Origin: Erythrocercus mccallii
Taxonomy: Eukaryota > Chordata > Aves > Passeriformes > Dicruridae
Length of the DNA: 64,000 nucleotides
Direction: 5' to 3'
Assembly: GCA_013397435.1 (NCBI GenBank)
Contig: VZRG01001551.1
Coordinates: forward strand, 1 to 64,000
The position numbers and the translations under genes are program-made. The notes beneath the pieces were generated by a model. That model did not search any database and had not been told where the DNA came from. It worked only from the letters and a program-made list of their open reading frames with translations. Below, piece by piece: positions 62,201 to 64,000 of this stretch (within the stretch, counting starts at the first letter, position 1; the number at the start of each line of letters is the position of its first letter).

Positions 62201-64000
62201 GTAGGATAATATCAAGGTATCACTTGGTTTTGAGTGCTAATATGCTGTGATTTTTTAAATAACATAGATTTATCTTGTACTGGCCCAGCCTTCTGTTTAT
62301 GCAGATAGAGTTTAAACCAGAGTCTCCTGAGACACATCACAGCTTTTCCATTGGCTTTGGTGGGATGCCAGGAACATTGCTGCCTGAGACAAACTGCTAC
62401 TACATAGGAAAAAGCCAGGTTTTAAACTTCAAGGTCCTGCACACAGTCAAGGAGACTTTATTTGCATGACAAGCTCAATGGTATCACAAAATGTAAGGAT
62501 AAACTTCCTTTTATCTTCTTTGTAAGAGAATGTTCTTAAAAAGATTGAGTTGGAAAATTTTTCTGTAATGAGGAACATTATTGCGAAACTCTGATTTATT
62601 GAAAGGGAATCTTTCTTGAGAAACATAACAACTCTGTTGAAGACATAGCTAGCAAAGGCTTCTCACAAAGGACTGAAACTTCATGAGTGGGTGCAAGACA
62701 AAAGGGAGAGGAAGAAGTGGAGGAGCACATCAGATCAAAGACGCTATTTTTTGTCAGGTTGAATCTAGATGCCTATGGAGAGAGTTTAAGAACATGGAAT
62801 ACATGTGGTGAGCCTTCTTTGCATACCCTCAGCTGAAAGAGAATGAGAAGAGAGAGAAGATGAGCACATTCAAGCCAGACAGCAGCCCTGGGGTAGGGGC
62901 TCTCACCATCAGCTCTTGAGCCTGGCCTCAGATCAGGGATAACAAAAGCTGCAGTCCGGGCTTCCCAACAAGTGAGCACCATGAAGAGTGTCACTGACAG
63001 TGTGTGTGTGTGCCCCTTTAGCCTTTCATCAAATATTCATTCAGATTTAAAAAGAAAACATTTTCCAAGACTGCTCAGTTCCCCAGGATATAGAATTTGC
63101 ATGCTATGGCCAGTTCTGGGCTTGTTGCACCACAACTCTCACATGCAATCATGGTAGAGTCAGAAGTACCTTTCCCATTCTGATGGCAGGGAACTTTGTA
63201 CAGGAGACCTGTCTTGATCATCTCCTTTGCTCTTCCCATCAGATCATCAGATAAGTTTCTTCCTCATGCTCTTGGGTGTGGTGGTACTATATCAAAGAAG
63301 ACCATTAGCACCTTTGATATTAAGGCAGTGCAGAAGCGTGATCTACCTGGCTAAGAGAACAGCACCTGTTAATAATGAGTAAATATTCAGCTCAGCGTCT
63401 ACCACAGTCTGGGCAAATGATTTTGCACAGTTCTTTAATAAGTAGGAACACACAAGGGCTGGGAAATCTGGATTTCTCTTGTAAGTTCTGAGGCACATCT
63501 GTTTGTGTTGCTTCCTATTTTCACTGCTGGACCACCACACTGTTTCTCACCTCAGAGCTTGATTCCTTCCCCAGTGATTCAGGTAAGACATTTCATTGTC
63601 CTGATGGCATATAGAAAACAAAGACTTTGGAACAAAGAATTCATGTGAAATTATAGCAATATCATTTTACTATGGTGGGCTATTTTTCTGATATTTTTGA
63701 GTATGTATTTTCCTTTATAATACTTTTGTGCTATATTTTATATGAGTAAAGGGCACAAGGAGAAAAGATGAATCCCTTTTTCCATCGCCCCTTTTTTTTT
63801 TGGTGCCAACTTGCACTAAATTCTGATGCGTATTCAGCAGTAGTAAAACAGTGGAGTGCAAAACTGAAAAGTGATATAATGCAACAGCATGAAACAGCAT
63901 GGATCTAAATGTCTTTGATTTCTAGCTAGCTTTAGTGTGACATCATGAGCCACAATATTGTTTGGCCTGCAGTTAATATATATAGTCTATAGTTAATATA
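59291..64000. other. Intergenic to right edge, no gene recognised
   Basis: No recognisable coding exon, RNA or mobile element. A 125-codon frame near 60.1-60.5 kb does not begin with ATG and becomes low-complexity (Phe-rich). Short TG repeats occur at 63001-63012, and near the right edge agttaatata is repeated (about 63972 and 63991). Confidence 0.5.

Noticed and set aside
1..64000. tRNA, rRNA, snRNA, CRISPR and bacterial operon signals
   Set aside because: None was found. There is no cloverleaf-type sequence with A and B boxes that I could recognise, and no regularly spaced direct repeats. All coding evidence is of vertebrate spliced genes.

Overview
The window looks like nuclear DNA from a bird, or at least a sauropsid. 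It is AT-rich, non-operonic sequence with spliced genes under CpG islands. Its only recognisable interspersed repeats are CR1-type non-LTR retrotransposons, some ending in the avian-style ATTCTATG/ATTCTGTG tail. No prokaryotic feature, CRISPR array, tRNA, rRNA or intact virus was seen.

Two protein-coding genes are recognised, transcribed away from each other. On the minus strand, the first two coding exons of HEXB (lysosomal beta-hexosaminidase subunit beta) lie at 2330-2622 and 2085-2242 under a CpG island. The rest of the gene runs off the left edge through intron 2. On the plus strand, a 1.2-kb CpG island at about 29.2-30.4 kb marks the ENC1 promoter and its non-coding first exon. The complete 589-codon ENC1 reading frame (BTB-BACK-Kelch, a CUL3 substrate adaptor) is uninterrupted in one exon at 34581-36350. 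A strong splice donor 33 nt after the stop codon predicts an intron inside the 3' UTR. The 3' UTR would resume near 39.8 kb and end at about 41.8 or 42.9 kb. From memory, human HEXB and ENC1 are also divergent neighbours, on 5q13, so this looks like conserved synteny.

The rest is intergenic or intronic. CR1 copies lie at 2.86-3.28, 9.59-10.74, 16.28-17.57 and 17.6-18.0 kb, with fragments at 49.8-50.2, 50.4 and 56.1 kb. All are 5'-truncated or mutated and dead. Between them is unannotated AT-rich sequence with a few microsatellites, short duplications, one perfect hairpin and several stretches that read like conserved regulatory DNA. The best of these is a CpG-retaining block at 58.92-59.29 kb.

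The two genes are neighbours rather than a pathway: HEXB degrades GM2 ganglioside and glycans in lysosomes, while ENC1 is a neuronal actin-associated ubiquitin-ligase adaptor. I found no evidence of a new multi-gene system. The most useful leads are regulatory: two CLEAR-like E-boxes in HEXB intron 2, the ENC1 3'-UTR intron, and the AU-rich and Pumilio-type motifs in the predicted ENC1 3' UTR.
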